The notes under the pieces were generated by a model. The model did not search any database. It was given only the letters and a program-made list of their open reading frames with translations, and was not told where the DNA came from. Both the position numbers and the translations under genes were made by a program. 64,000 bases of DNA from Paenibacillus sp. J2TS4 (GTDB taxonomy: Bacteria; Bacillota; Bacilli; Paenibacillales; NBRC-103111), in assembly GCF_018403245.1 (NCBI RefSeq), contig NZ_BOSH01000006.1, positions 310,001 through 374,000 on the forward strand, in the 5' to 3' direction. Positions within the stretch are counted from its first letter, which is position 1. Every line of letters starts with the position of its first letter. This document shows positions 27,702 to 36,245 of the stretch, piece after piece.

Positions 27702-27730
27702 ATGACAAACAGGTGGGATTTTAGTAGAAT
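27702..27730 (+). promoter_or_regulatory. Candidate trpB promoter
   Basis: ATGACA (27702-27707) and TAGAAT (27725-27730) are 17 bp apart, about 57 bp before the trpB start. No tryptophan T-box or TRAP-like (GAG/UAG)n leader is visible. Confidence 0.5.
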
Positions 27731-27786
27731 AGATCATTATTAGCAGATTATATAATGAATTGAAATTTCACAGGGAGGGCTTTAGA

Positions 27787-28953
27787 ATGGGCACCGATCA
27801 GCAGGCTGGTTTTTTTGGTTCTTTCGGTGGCAGCTTCATACCGCCGGAATTACAGCAAGCTATGGATTATTTAACGGAGCAATTTGAGAAATATAAAGAC
27901 GATCCTGATTTTATTGAAGAGTATCAATACTATTTAAAAGAGTATGTCGGCCGCGACAATCCGCTGACGTATGCAAAGCATCTGTCGGAGAAGCTGGGCG
28001 GAGCGAAAATTTATTTAAAAAGAGAAGATTTAAACCATACCGGTTCTCATAAAATCAACAATGTGCTCGGGCAGATTTTGTTGGCAAAGCGGATGGGGGC
28101 GAAACGGGTTATTGCCGAAACCGGAGCCGGACAGCATGGAGTGGCAACGGCAACCGTGTGTGCGATGTTCGGTATGGAATGCGTGATTTATATGGGAGCT
28201 GAGGATACTCGTCGGCAAGCGCTCAATGTCTTCCGGATGGAGCTGCTCGGTGCGAAGGTGGTGCCGGTGAACAAAGGTCAGGGCAGGCTTAAAGACGCTG
28301 TAGATGAAGCGTTAGGAGACCTGGTAGCCAACTACAAGAACACGTTCTATTTGCTTGGCTCTGCGGTAGGACCGCATCCGTTCCCGACGATGGTCAAGCA
28401 TTTTCAATCGATTATTAGCGAGGAGTCGAAAAGGCAAATCATCGAAAAAGAGGGCCGTCTGCCGGATGCTGTTATCGCCTGTGTGGGGGGAGGCAGTAAC
28501 GGAATCGGTTCTTTCGCACACTATATCGACGAGCCGTCGGTTCGGTTAATTGGAGTGGAGCCGGATCAGGCCCCTACTTTAACCCAGGGGGTTCCGGGAA
28601 TGCTGCACGGCTTCAAGTGCCTAGTGCTGCTGGATGAGCAGGGGGAGCCTCGGAAAACCTACTCTATCGCCGCCGGTCTCGATTATCCCGGGATTGGTCC
28701 GGAGCATAGCTATTTGAAGGAATCCGGACGGGCCGAATATTATGCCGTTTCTAATGAAGAAGTACTGGAAGCCTTCCAGGTGCTTTCTCGTACGGAAGGG
28801 ATCATTCCGGCTTTGGAGAGCGCTCATGCGGTTGCTTACGCTCTGAAGCTGGGTCCGACACTTAGCCACGATCAGGTGCTGATTGTTAATCTGTCGGGTC
28901 GCGGTGATAAGGACGTCGAGCAAGTGTTCGAAATGCTGAAGGAGAAGAAGTAA
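27787..28953 (+). CDS. trpB: Tryptophan synthase beta subunit, stand-alone copy
   Basis: A 388-residue PLP enzyme. The PLP lysine lies in HTGSHKINN, the phosphate loop is GGGSNGIG, and AETGAGQHGVA is the catalytic glutamate/indole region. It condenses indole with serine to give tryptophan. The start at 27787 has AGGGAGGG; an upstream in-frame ATG is unlikely. There is no trpA and no other trp gene nearby. The N-terminus reads FGSFGGSFIPPEL instead of the usual FGGRYVPETL, and GSHKINN replaces GAHKINN, which suggests a divergent paralogue. It could salvage indole or act on another nucleophile. Confidence 0.88.
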   Translation: MGTDQQAGFFGSFGGSFIPPELQQAMDYLTEQFEKYKDDPDFIEEYQYYLKEYVGRDNPLTYAKHLSEKLGGAKIYLKREDLNHTGSHKINNVLGQILLAKRMGAKRVIAETGAGQHGVATATVCAMFGMECVIYMGAEDTRRQALNVFRMELLGAKVVPVNKGQGRLKDAVDEALGDLVANYKNTFYLLGSAVGPHPFPTMVKHFQSIISEESKRQIIEKEGRLPDAVIACVGGGSNGIGSFAHYIDEPSVRLIGVEPDQAPTLTQGVPGMLHGFKCLVLLDEQGEPRKTYSIAAGLDYPGIGPEHSYLKESGRAEYYAVSNEEVLEAFQVLSRTEGIIPALESAHAVAYALKLGPTLSHDQVLIVNLSGRGDKDVEQVFEMLKEKK

Positions 28954-28974
28954 GGAATACGGGGGCAAGACGGT

Positions 28975-29733
28975 CTAATCGTATATCATGCGGACCGTCA
29001 TGCCCCCGTCTATCACTAGGTTCTGCCCGGTGATGAAGCCCGAGCCTGAGCCAGCCAGGAATAAGCAAGCCTCGGCAATGTCTTCGGGAGTGCCGACCCG
29101 GCCAACCGGGTGCTGCCGCTGGTCCCGTTCACTATGGTGTGGAGCGGACGCTCGGGAGGACAACTGCCAGTCCGACGTTTCTATCCAGCCGGGACTGATC
29201 GCATTCACGCGGATGCCGTAAGGACCGAGGCTGACCGCCATGGAGTGAGCCAATGCGAGAAGCCCTCCCTTGGAGGCGGAATAGGCTTCGGTATCGGGCT
29301 CGGACATAAGCGCCCGGGTCGAAGCGATATGAATAATGCTGCCGCTGCCCTGTCTTCTCATCACTTGCGCGGCTTGCTGTGAGCACAGGAACGCTCCCCG
29401 CAAATTAACGGCCACGACGCGGTCAAATTGTTCCGCGGTCAGCTCCAGCATAGGCGCGTTGCGGCTAATTCCGGCGTTGTTCACGAGGACGTCGATCCGT
29501 CCATATTCCTCTTGAGTCAGGCGGAACCAACGATGCACCGCCTCTTCATCCGCCACATCCGCACGCAGGAACATAGCCTGTCCTCCCATTTGCCTTATTC
29601 GTCGGATAACTTCAAAACCGGCCTCTTTATCCAGATCGGCAATGGAGACAGAATATCCCTGGGCAGCAAACTTCCAGGCGATGGCTCTGCCGATTCCTTG
29701 CCCCCCTCCAGAAACAACGGCAACCTTGTTCAT
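28975..29733 (-). CDS. SDR family NAD(P)-dependent oxidoreductase
   Basis: A 252-residue classical short-chain dehydrogenase. The cofactor motif is SGGGQGIG (a variant of TGxxxGIG), followed by NNAG, catalytic Ser in IHIASTRA, YSASK with Tyr and Lys, and the PGWIET loop. The aspartate in ADLDKE favours NAD(H). The substrate is unknown; 3-ketoacyl-ACP reductase-like or sugar/alcohol dehydrogenase roles are possible. The start at 29733 follows GGAGGAAGACGCC; the seven preceding codons contain that site. It is convergent with trpB, with only 21 bp between the stops. Confidence 0.85.
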   Translation of the reverse strand: MNKVAVVSGGGQGIGRAIAWKFAAQGYSVSIADLDKEAGFEVIRRIRQMGGQAMFLRADVADEEAVHRWFRLTQEEYGRIDVLVNNAGISRNAPMLELTAEQFDRVVAVNLRGAFLCSQQAAQVMRRQGSGSIIHIASTRALMSEPDTEAYSASKGGLLALAHSMAVSLGPYGIRVNAISPGWIETSDWQLSSRASAPHHSERDQRQHPVGRVGTPEDIAEACLFLAGSGSGFITGQNLVIDGGMTVRMIYD

Positions 29734-29937
29734 GGCGTCTTCCTCCTTTTCCACTATTATACGAAAAAGCCATTCGATATTGAAATGTTCATTGCTTTTT
29801 CGACAAAGATTCGAATACTATAGTACTAGCGCAAATTTATCGGTCAATTAGCGCAGGTCCGTGAATAGCCGGCAAATCTGCTGGTCCTGTCAGGACAAGG
29901 ACAGATGATTTGAAGCTTTTGGAGAGGAGGGACGGAA

Positions 29938-30327
29938 TTGGACTCATCCAAAGGAAATAAACCGCAGAGGCAAATTACATATCAAATCGGGTGGAGAAAA
30001 GGTAAGATTGAATACGATCCTCAGCGCAAACGAGGCTCCAATGCCAAGAAGCCAGGTTCCTTACTTACTGCAACAGCCTCTTCCAAGAACAATTTCAAGC
30101 GGAAAAGGGCGGCCGACGATCGGGCCCGGAGAGATTCCCATAGCAAGCAAGTCTTGACGGCATCCTCGGCGAACTATCCCGCGTTGCTTTTAACAGGCTC
30201 TTCCCGCTGGTTATGGATAGAACTGCCCTGGCTGCCGGCTCGAGCAGCGGAGGTATTGTTATGGATGCTGCCTGCCATCAGCTTTGGGCTTATTATTTGG
30301 GTTGTTTATTCGCTGATGCACTATTAG
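29938..30327 (+). CDS. Small basic single-pass membrane protein, unknown
   Basis: A 129-residue protein not recognised. It starts with TTG after GGAGAGGAGGGACGGAA. The N-terminal 75 residues are strongly basic and low in hydrophobics (WRKGKIEYDPQRKRGSNAKK, FKRKRAADDRARRD). One or two hydrophobic segments lie at the C-terminus (WLWIELPWLPARAAEVLLW, LPAISFGLIIWVVYSLM). It may be a tail-anchored protein with a nucleic-acid or polyanion-binding cytosolic part; this is inference. It is probably cotranscribed with the next membrane protein, 18 bp downstream. Confidence 0.6.
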   Translation: MDSSKGNKPQRQITYQIGWRKGKIEYDPQRKRGSNAKKPGSLLTATASSKNNFKRKRAADDRARRDSHSKQVLTASSANYPALLLTGSSRWLWIELPWLPARAAEVLLWMLPAISFGLIIWVVYSLMHY

Positions 30328-30345
30328 AAGAAAGGGGGGATCGAG

Positions 30346-30780
30346 ATGTATTCCATGTGGGCCATTTTTGCCGGAATAGTTGGCTTGATAGTGACCGGAG
30401 CAGCCGTATATACATTGTGGCACGTCTATTCAAGTATTAACCAGACGAAAGAAGGACAGCCTCAGGATTCTCATAACTCATCCGGGCAGCGGCCGGGAGT
30501 GGGGATTTATTTTTTAAGGTGGACTGTTCTGGACGCCGCCATGCTTGCTCTATTCGCTATCGGGATGCTGTTTTTATTTGTTGATTTGTTGTCGGTCATG
30601 CGTAATCCGGAGCAGTATCCTTATCATCACTATGCGTATATCCTGGTCGGCTTTATTTTCAGCTTTCTCGGTATGCTATTCATGATTGTCCGGCTGTCTT
30701 TAACGCTACAGAGTACCCGTATGCCGGGATCTGGGAAGGAGCATCATAATCAGCCAGAGCAGGCTGACTCCACCGAATAA
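30346..30780 (+). CDS. Small three-helix membrane protein, unknown
   Basis: A 144-residue protein with three hydrophobic helices (MWAIFAGIVGLIVTGAAVYT, MLALFAIGMLFLFVDLL, YILVGFIFSFLGMLFMIVRL) and a charged C-terminal tail. The start follows GAAAGGGGGGATCGAG. No family is recognised. Its last 75 bp overlap the 3' end of the convergent YkvI-like gene, so the tail coding is constrained by the opposite strand. Confidence 0.65.
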   Translation: MYSMWAIFAGIVGLIVTGAAVYTLWHVYSSINQTKEGQPQDSHNSSGQRPGVGIYFLRWTVLDAAMLALFAIGMLFLFVDLLSVMRNPEQYPYHHYAYILVGFIFSFLGMLFMIVRLSLTLQSTRMPGSGKEHHNQPEQADSTE

Positions 30781-31752
30781 AGGATACAGGACGGACAATA
30801 ACTTGCTGAAGCCTATTTGACTGACCAAGTAGCTGATCAGCAGAATTAAGAGAACCAGTTTGGTCTGAGAGAGCTTCGTTCGCTGCTCTAACTGCAGGGT
30901 AAGACCATAGGCATCTGCGACAAAGGTCGTGAAGATTTCTCCGAAAATAACAAATACATACATAAGCTGAAGAACAGGTCCTAAGTGGTGGATAACTTGT
31001 CCCATGGGAATTTCGAATTGGACGATTCCAGGCATACGCGCAGCCAGAGCTATATGTGCGGCAAGGAGCATTAGACTGATCCCGACCCCGCCGAGAAGAC
31101 CTCCCCAGAACAAGATGGAGCGGTCGCGAATGGCCGAACCGAGCGGTACGAGGACGGCTTGTGCCATAGCCAGATTAAAGGCGGTATATAAGAAGGGGGA
31201 AAACCAGATCCTCCAGCTGGAGGAATCGGTCGATAGTTTCAGCCAATAATCCGCATTAGGCATAGAGAGAGTGGTCCAGACGACCAGGATAGAGAAAGCC
31301 ATCATGACCGGCACGACAATCGAATTCATAGTCAGTATTCCGTGAATGCCCCGAGACAGAACGAAATAAGAAACTATGATCGTGAGCCACAAACCCGCCT
31401 GATAGGACATGTTCAATTGCTCGGTAAAAAGAGAGCCCGCACCTGCCAGCATAATGGTGGTAACACCAAACAGGACAATCATCGTAAACAAGCTTACATA
31501 ATTTCCGATTCGTTCCCCGAACAGCATCCGGTTCAAATCCTCATAAGAACGAGCCTCCATTTCATTAGCCAACAGCATCAGCTTTATTCCAATCCATGTA
31601 AAAAGAAGACAGGAGAGAGCGATGGTCCAAGCGGCGGCGGACCCGAACCGTGTGAAAAATTGCAAAATTTCCTGTCCAGTGGCGAAACCGGCGCCAACCA
31701 CGGTCCCGATATAAGTAAAGGACACCTGTAAAATTTTACCTGTTTTTCGCAT
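30706..31752 (-). CDS. YkvI-like membrane transporter
   Basis: A 348-residue integral membrane protein with about ten helices and the signature start SFTYIGTVVGAGFATGQEIL, matching B. subtilis YkvI and its relatives (an APC-like fold resembling amino acid permeases). Substrate and physiological role are unknown. The start at 31752 has GGGGGCGG; 17 upstream in-frame codons lie in the leader. The 3' end overlaps the convergent small membrane protein gene by 75 bp, an unusual arrangement. Confidence 0.78.
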   Translation of the reverse strand: MRKTGKILQVSFTYIGTVVGAGFATGQEILQFFTRFGSAAAWTIALSCLLFTWIGIKLMLLANEMEARSYEDLNRMLFGERIGNYVSLFTMIVLFGVTTIMLAGAGSLFTEQLNMSYQAGLWLTIIVSYFVLSRGIHGILTMNSIVVPVMMAFSILVVWTTLSMPNADYWLKLSTDSSSWRIWFSPFLYTAFNLAMAQAVLVPLGSAIRDRSILFWGGLLGGVGISLMLLAAHIALAARMPGIVQFEIPMGQVIHHLGPVLQLMYVFVIFGEIFTTFVADAYGLTLQLEQRTKLSQTKLVLLILLISYLVSQIGFSKLLSVLYPLFGGVSLLWLIMMLLPRSRHTGTL

Positions 31753-31865
31753 AAAAATACCGCCCCCTTTGTCCATACCCGAATTACTATAAGGTATGTC
31801 CAAGGGAGCGGAAGCATGACAATCTTACGCCGTTAAAGCATGGCTTTAATCCGTTCTTGCATCGT

Positions 31866-32549
31866 TCATTGCATTTGCACTTCGTTAAACAATTTGATCG
31901 ATTGAATTTTGGCTGTTTTGGGGTCGATGTCGAGCTTGAGTACGGTTGCCTCATTAGAATACGCGATGACGTAATTGGTGTTCGTATCGGGCTCTCCCAA
32001 GGCATCGATGGCGTCGGAAGCTTTTTGTCCGAGCTTGAGTCCATTCAGACCGGGATCGATATCCTGCGATTCAATGCTTATAAATTCGATGCTGCCGGCA
32101 TGGTTAATCCCTACTGTAAAGTCGGTATAATCCATTACGGTAATAGGGTCATTGGGGTCATCCATAACAAATTCGCTGTCCGGTTCTCCGAAATTGTCTA
32201 TTGCCGTTTCTCTTTTGTCTGCAATGGAGAGACCCATTAGCATCGGCCGCTGGCTGTCATAAGCTTCGATTTCCGGTCTTGGTTTAGCAGACGGCTTCTC
32301 CTTGTCGCCGGTCGGGGTGGCTGTCTCCTGAGGGTGCGAGATTTGTGTTCCGTTAACTGGAGCATCTGCCACTGGGGGATCAGAAACGGGAGTCGGAGGC
32401 ACGGTGCTGGCTTCGGTCGGTTGGTCGGTCGTTGTTAAGGGTGTCGGGGCCGGTTGAGCATGGCTGCCCTCACTTTGGCAAGCGCTGAGGACGGTAATGG
32501 CGGCTACGGCCAGTCCAACCAGGACAACCCTTTGAGTAAAGGGGTACAT
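31866..32549 (-). CDS. Lipoprotein with duplicated C-terminal domain
   Basis: A 227-residue exported lipoprotein. The signal peptide ends in the lipobox LSAC. A Pro/Thr-rich linker of about 75 residues (from QPAPTPLTTTDQPTEAS) follows, as in surface lipoproteins that cross the wall. The C-terminal half holds two similar modules, each starting with a xIDxxGEPD motif (ETAIDNFGEPDSEF and SDAIDALGEPDTNT) and followed by a beta hairpin, reminiscent of BLIP/SmpA-like repeats. Function unknown. AAAGGA precedes the ATG. Confidence 0.72.
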   Translation of the reverse strand: MYPFTQRVVLVGLAVAAITVLSACQSEGSHAQPAPTPLTTTDQPTEASTVPPTPVSDPPVADAPVNGTQISHPQETATPTGDKEKPSAKPRPEIEAYDSQRPMLMGLSIADKRETAIDNFGEPDSEFVMDDPNDPITVMDYTDFTVGINHAGSIEFISIESQDIDPGLNGLKLGQKASDAIDALGEPDTNTNYVIAYSNEATVLKLDIDPKTAKIQSIKLFNEVQMQ

Positions 32550-32839
32550 GATTCTCTATCCTTTCGTAAAACTGCTGATGTTGGAGCCCGTGATAACGGC
32601 GAATCGGTCGAACAAATCTTTCTCTACATATATAGACATCCTAAGAAAGCAAAAAGTTTCATTTTTTTTGCAAAAATACAAAATTAGTTATCTCTTTAAC
32701 ATTCTCTTGATAAATCGGGAAAGGCTGTGATAAATTTTAAAAAACAAGCAACGGAAGCCGATGTTGATGAACGGTAGCGAAATAAAGCCTGAATTCGGTG
32801 GAGCCAGCGATAGTTTACAATGGGAGGTTGGTCATACAG

Positions 32840-33412
32840 ATGGATCGATTAAAACAGAAAATACGGGAGCATGGTATTGTTTTGTCCGATCAAGTTCTGA
32901 AGCTCGACGCTTTGCTTAATCATCAAGTAGAGCCCTCACTTATTATGGAGATGGGGCAAGAATTTGCCCGTCGGTTTCAGGGGGAATCCATTACGAAAGT
33001 TATTACGGTAGAGACTTCGGGAATACCGGTCGCTTTTGCAACGGCCTATCATTTTGATATTCCGATGGTTTTTGCGAGACGCAAAAAGACGCTAACGACG
33101 GATGCGGATAGCTACATCGAGCGCGTTCCTTCTTTTACAAAAGGGATTGTGACCGATATTATGATATCGAAGTCTTTTCTGGCTCCGGAAGATCGATTGC
33201 TGTTTATTGATGACATCATCGCTAATGGGGATGCGGCACGGGGGCTGCTGCGGATAATTGATCAGGCCGGCTGCGAGTTGGTGGGAATGGGTGTGGTCGT
33301 AGAGAAATCGTTCCAGAAGGGTGCTCAAACGATCCGGGAGCAAGGAATAAGGATGGAATCTCTGGTCAGCATTGCGGGGTTAGAGGATGGCGTTATTCAG
33401 TTCGATTCATAA
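32840..33412 (+). CDS. xpt: Xanthine phosphoribosyltransferase
   Basis: A 190-residue type I phosphoribosyltransferase closely resembling B. subtilis Xpt: LKxKIxxHGIVLSDQVLKLD at the start, LNHQVEP, the PRPP loop in LLFIDDIIANGDAA, and VVVEKSFQKG. It converts xanthine and PRPP to XMP for purine salvage in the cytosol. The start at 32840 aligns with the family start, although the GGGAGG site is about 12 nt away; TTG 32831 is too close to it. The usual purine riboswitch of xpt genes is not recognisable in the preceding 250 bp, and no pbuX follows. Confidence 0.87.
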   Translation: MDRLKQKIREHGIVLSDQVLKLDALLNHQVEPSLIMEMGQEFARRFQGESITKVITVETSGIPVAFATAYHFDIPMVFARRKKTLTTDADSYIERVPSFTKGIVTDIMISKSFLAPEDRLLFIDDIIANGDAARGLLRIIDQAGCELVGMGVVVEKSFQKGAQTIREQGIRMESLVSIAGLEDGVIQFDS

Positions 33413-33549
33413 GTCCGGGAAGGAAGCAGAGCCTAATGATCCTAACAAAAAAGTAAGCAGGTGGATTATGGATAGAAGCTCTTTGCCTTCCCAACACCGC
33501 TGTTTTTCGTTATAATTAAATCAGGACTATAGAGAGAGGAGGCATTGCT

Positions 33550-33867
33550 ATGGGGAAAGAGAATATTCCGGATAATTTCTTTGAAACCAAATTGACGGAA
33601 GCCAAGGTTCACTTTGAACGTGCCCTGGAATGCAAGCACACCGAATTCGATGACCTGTATCCCTATATGATTGAACATCCTCAATTTTTTTGGTACAAAC
33701 GATATGTCGCTTGGTCTGAATTGCTGACGATCGTTAAGCTGTGCGGCGAATTAGAGGTTAACTGGAAAGAGCAATTTACGCCTCAACAGATCGAGTACAT
33801 CGAATCTAGAGTGATGTCCGGCAAAGTGTTGGATTGTTGGTATGAATCTAAGGAGCATGTCGGCTAA
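33550..33867 (+). CDS. Conserved hypothetical protein, 105 aa
   Basis: A small soluble acidic protein with a helical N-terminus (KLTEAKVHFERALECKHTEF), aromatic-rich centre (HPQFFWYKRYVAWSEL) and C-terminal helix. I do not recognise a family. The start has AGAGGAGGCATTGCT. A strong terminator follows, so it is a one-gene unit. Confidence 0.65.
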   Translation: MGKENIPDNFFETKLTEAKVHFERALECKHTEFDDLYPYMIEHPQFFWYKRYVAWSELLTIVKLCGELEVNWKEQFTPQQIEYIESRVMSGKVLDCWYESKEHVG

Positions 33868-33895
33868 GACATCTTTGGATATTCGAATTTGCTAG

Positions 33896-33930
33896 GACCT
33901 AAAAGTGATAATCACTTTTAGGTCTTTATT
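33896..33930 (+). terminator. Strong terminator, bidirectional
   Basis: GACCTAAAAGTGA (33896-33908), loop TAA and the exact complement (33912-33924), then TTTATT. It is a perfect 13-bp stem between convergent genes. Confidence 0.85.
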
Positions 33931-33947
33931 ACTATAATGCTTTTTCG

Positions 33948-34262
33948 TTACTCTTTTTGAGGCAAAACATTCATGCTCTCTATATGTTTTCTTGTTTCCG
34001 GTGTCCCCAAGTAATGAAGCGCCTGATAAATTTGCTGAAGATTGGTGTCGTACCAATCGTTTTCTTTATCATGGGAGTATTCCCGGAATGGAATAGTGGC
34101 TCTTGCGGCGGTGCTGGTTGCGGCTTCAGACGTATCTTCAAATAATTCTTGCAACTTATCTAATTCGTCATCCGTTGCCTGGATTACGAATTCATAATTG
34201 AATGGGGGTTCTGGCAAGATTTCTCCGTGACTGACCGCCACATAGTAAGTTTTTTTCTCCAT
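33948..34262 (-). CDS. Conserved hypothetical protein, 104 aa
   Basis: A small acidic protein beginning MEKKTYYVAVSHGEI, with a helix DDELDKLQELFEDTSEA and a C-terminal HxLGTPETRKHIE stretch. I know no function; the strand/helix pattern suggests a compact single domain. The start has AAGGAGAAGGACTAC. It is monocistronic and convergent with the preceding gene. Confidence 0.65.
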   Translation of the reverse strand: MEKKTYYVAVSHGEILPEPPFNYEFVIQATDDELDKLQELFEDTSEAATSTAARATIPFREYSHDKENDWYDTNLQQIYQALHYLGTPETRKHIESMNVLPQKE

Positions 34263-34507
34263 GTAGTCCTTCTCCTTCCAGTTTGTCCCTAAGGAAGAAT
34301 TGCTTTGCGGCAGTCTTATTCTGTCCTATCGCTTCGTTTCCTATGTATTAATGATCTTCTATTAGTTAAAAATGAACAACTTGTTGTATGTTATATTTAT
34401 GGAGAGCAAGGATCATCAATGAATCTGAGGAAAACCGTGATTCGATGGCTGTAATGTGAATCGCTTATGTGATGATAATTTTATAGAGATGACGGGAGGG
34501 ATACGGA

Positions 34508-34720
34508 ATGATTTCAGATGAGGAGTTGAACCGTTACCGGCTGGATGGAACAAGAATAAGGGTGGTTAGAGATGCAGATCCGGCTAATGACGTGAGAGGA
34601 TTCGTCATGGCGTGGGATGAAGAGACGGTTCTTATCCGTAAAATGAATCGTAAAGTGATCAAGCTGGATAGAAATTATTTATACCAGCCATTCAGCGAAG
34701 AACGGAAGGTACCGGAATGA
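34508..34720 (+). CDS. Small hypothetical protein upstream of cbiZ
   Basis: A 70-residue protein rich in short strands (GTRIRVVRDADPANDVRGFV, EETVLIRKMNRKVIKLD), possibly a small barrel such as an Sm-like or SH3-like fold; this is a guess from pattern only. The start follows GACGGGAGGGATACGG. The stop overlaps the cbiZ start by 4 nt (ATGA), so the two are translationally coupled and probably related in function. Confidence 0.6.
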   Translation: MISDEELNRYRLDGTRIRVVRDADPANDVRGFVMAWDEETVLIRKMNRKVIKLDRNYLYQPFSEERKVPE

Positions 34721-35415
34721 CTGTGATTGATGGAGTACAACAGAAACTAATCCAGTGGGATGACAGCCCGTGTCTCTTGATCTCTGCGGAGAAACCTCTC
34801 TACACGCTAAATTCTTCCATATGGAGAGGAGGATTCTCCCAATGCCGTTACTTGATTAACCGTCAAGTGAACAAGGATTACGATTGCGAGGATCCGGTTA
34901 AGGAAATGGAGCAATTCCTTACAAGGGCCGGACTTCCTCTTATGGAGACGGCTGGCATGCTGACGGCGGCCAGAGTTCAGGATGTAGGAAGCTCTCAAAT
35001 AAGCGAATCGGGAATTCGGGTCAGCACTTGGGTGACTGCAGGACTTAGCAACCCTTCGAGGGCGGGTTCCAGACGTGAGCCCCAATATCACTTCCCGGGA
35101 ACGATTAATACTATAGTATTGGTGGAAGCCGTCTTAACCGACTCGGCTATGGTAAACGCGGTCATAACAGCAACCGAAGCCAAAACAGCCGCTCTCCAGG
35201 ATCTGGAGGTACAGATTGGGGAAGAGGAAGCAACGGCTACAGGAACGACTACTGATGCGATCATTATCGCCGCTACCCAAACGGGTGTTCCGTGTGTGTA
35301 TGCCGGGACGGCGACCGAGCTTGGATATAGGATTGGACGGACCGTATACGATGCGGTTTATGCATCCGGACAGCGTAATCTGCACTATTGGCGGGAACGC
35401 ATCTATCCGCAATAG
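34717..35415 (+). CDS. cbiZ: Adenosylcobinamide amidohydrolase
   Basis: A 232-residue protein with CbiZ hallmarks: an N-terminal strand set, VTAGLSNPSRAGS, TINTIVLVEAVLTDSAMVNA, ITATEAKTAALQDL and a glycine/threonine-rich ATGTTTDAIIIA. CbiZ cleaves adenosylcobinamide to adenosylcobyric acid so that salvaged corrinoids can be rebuilt into B12. A B12-dependent ribonucleotide reductase is encoded 20 kb away, so the cell has a clear need for salvage. No cobalamin riboswitch or ABC importer gene is adjacent. Confidence 0.82.
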   Translation: MTVIDGVQQKLIQWDDSPCLLISAEKPLYTLNSSIWRGGFSQCRYLINRQVNKDYDCEDPVKEMEQFLTRAGLPLMETAGMLTAARVQDVGSSQISESGIRVSTWVTAGLSNPSRAGSRREPQYHFPGTINTIVLVEAVLTDSAMVNAVITATEAKTAALQDLEVQIGEEEATATGTTTDAIIIAATQTGVPCVYAGTATELGYRIGRTVYDAVYASGQRNLHYWRERIYPQ

Positions 35416-35476
35416 GCGGTTGGAAACGGGAAAGACACTGGAAAAGTGTTAAGTAAAGGCACTTAAAGTAGTATTC

Positions 35477-35860
35477 CTAACGGCGCATATGGACATAATT
35501 GCCGGCTATAATGCTGATTTCTGCCTTAACCATACTCCGGGACATAGTTAAGCTTCCTCTATTCTCACGGCAAATGTACTTGCAGCGGATGCCTTGGGCG
35601 TCTTTCACTTCGCTGTATATACGGATTCCGGCCGATCTTAGCCGCTGCTTAAGCTTGACCAGATCGATCTGGATCATCTCGAGCACTCTCTGCATGACGA
35701 CAATGTTCGGAAGGCAAAGCTTGTTGGCTTGATCCTGCATCCGGTCCATATCACGCCTAATCATGGTCAATAAAACGGGCAGCAGTACGGCTTCCTTAAC
35801 TAATTCCGATTCTTCCAACGTTGTGTGCGGTGGCTTGCGGACTAGCGTTCTTGTCGTCAT
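35477..35860 (-). CDS. Conserved hypothetical protein, 127 aa
   Basis: A soluble, helical and basic protein (SELVKEAVLLPVLLTMIRRD, DLVKLKQRLRSAG), ending with a beta-like IRCKYICRENRGSLTM. I do not recognise a domain. The start at 35860 follows CGGAGGTTCGCATCCT; a longer frame extends to 35986 without a ribosome site. It is divergent from the tRNA-Leu gene. Confidence 0.65.
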   Translation of the reverse strand: MTTRTLVRKPPHTTLEESELVKEAVLLPVLLTMIRRDMDRMQDQANKLCLPNIVVMQRVLEMIQIDLVKLKQRLRSAGIRIYSEVKDAQGIRCKYICRENRGSLTMSRSMVKAEISIIAGNYVHMRR

Positions 35861-35968
35861 AGGATGCGAACCTCCGTTCGTGTATTTGTTTTTATTGTAC
35901 TGGAAAAAACCGTAAAACGCAAGATCAAATGTTGAAATAATATATGGAAAATATCTTAAAGAAAATGT

Positions 35969-35998
35969 TTGACAACGTATGGGCAAGCATGGTATATT
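35969..35998 (+). promoter_or_regulatory. tRNA-Leu promoter
   Basis: TTGACA (35969-35974) and TATATT (35993-35998) are 18 bp apart, about 50 bp before the mature tRNA 5' end. Confidence 0.7.
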
Positions 35999-36050
35999 AT
36001 TTCTTGTCGCCGCAACAATCTTAAACCAGAGAGTTCGGCAAACATTATTC

Positions 36051-36137
<87 letters not shown>

Positions 36138-36145
36138 TATCCGTT

Positions 36146-36181
36146 AATAAAACCCTTCTTTGGAAGAGGTTTTTATTTTTT
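36146..36181 (+). terminator. Terminator after tRNA-Leu
   Basis: CCCTTC / GAAGAGG pairs around loop TTTG (one bulged A), extended by AATAAAA / TTTTTATT and ending in a T-run. Confidence 0.65.
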
Positions 36182-36245
36182 GTTCTTACATTACAGTAAT
36201 TGCCGACTGAAAGCCCCGGTTTTAATCGTAGGATGAAAGACGGCT

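Noticed and set aside
32550..32839. Guanine riboswitch before xpt
   Set aside because: The conserved loop sequences and three-way junction pattern could not be found by eye on the plus strand.
34263..34507. Cobalamin riboswitch before the cbiZ operon
   Set aside because: No B12-box-like sequence or matching fold was seen in the leader; the region is AT-rich and short.
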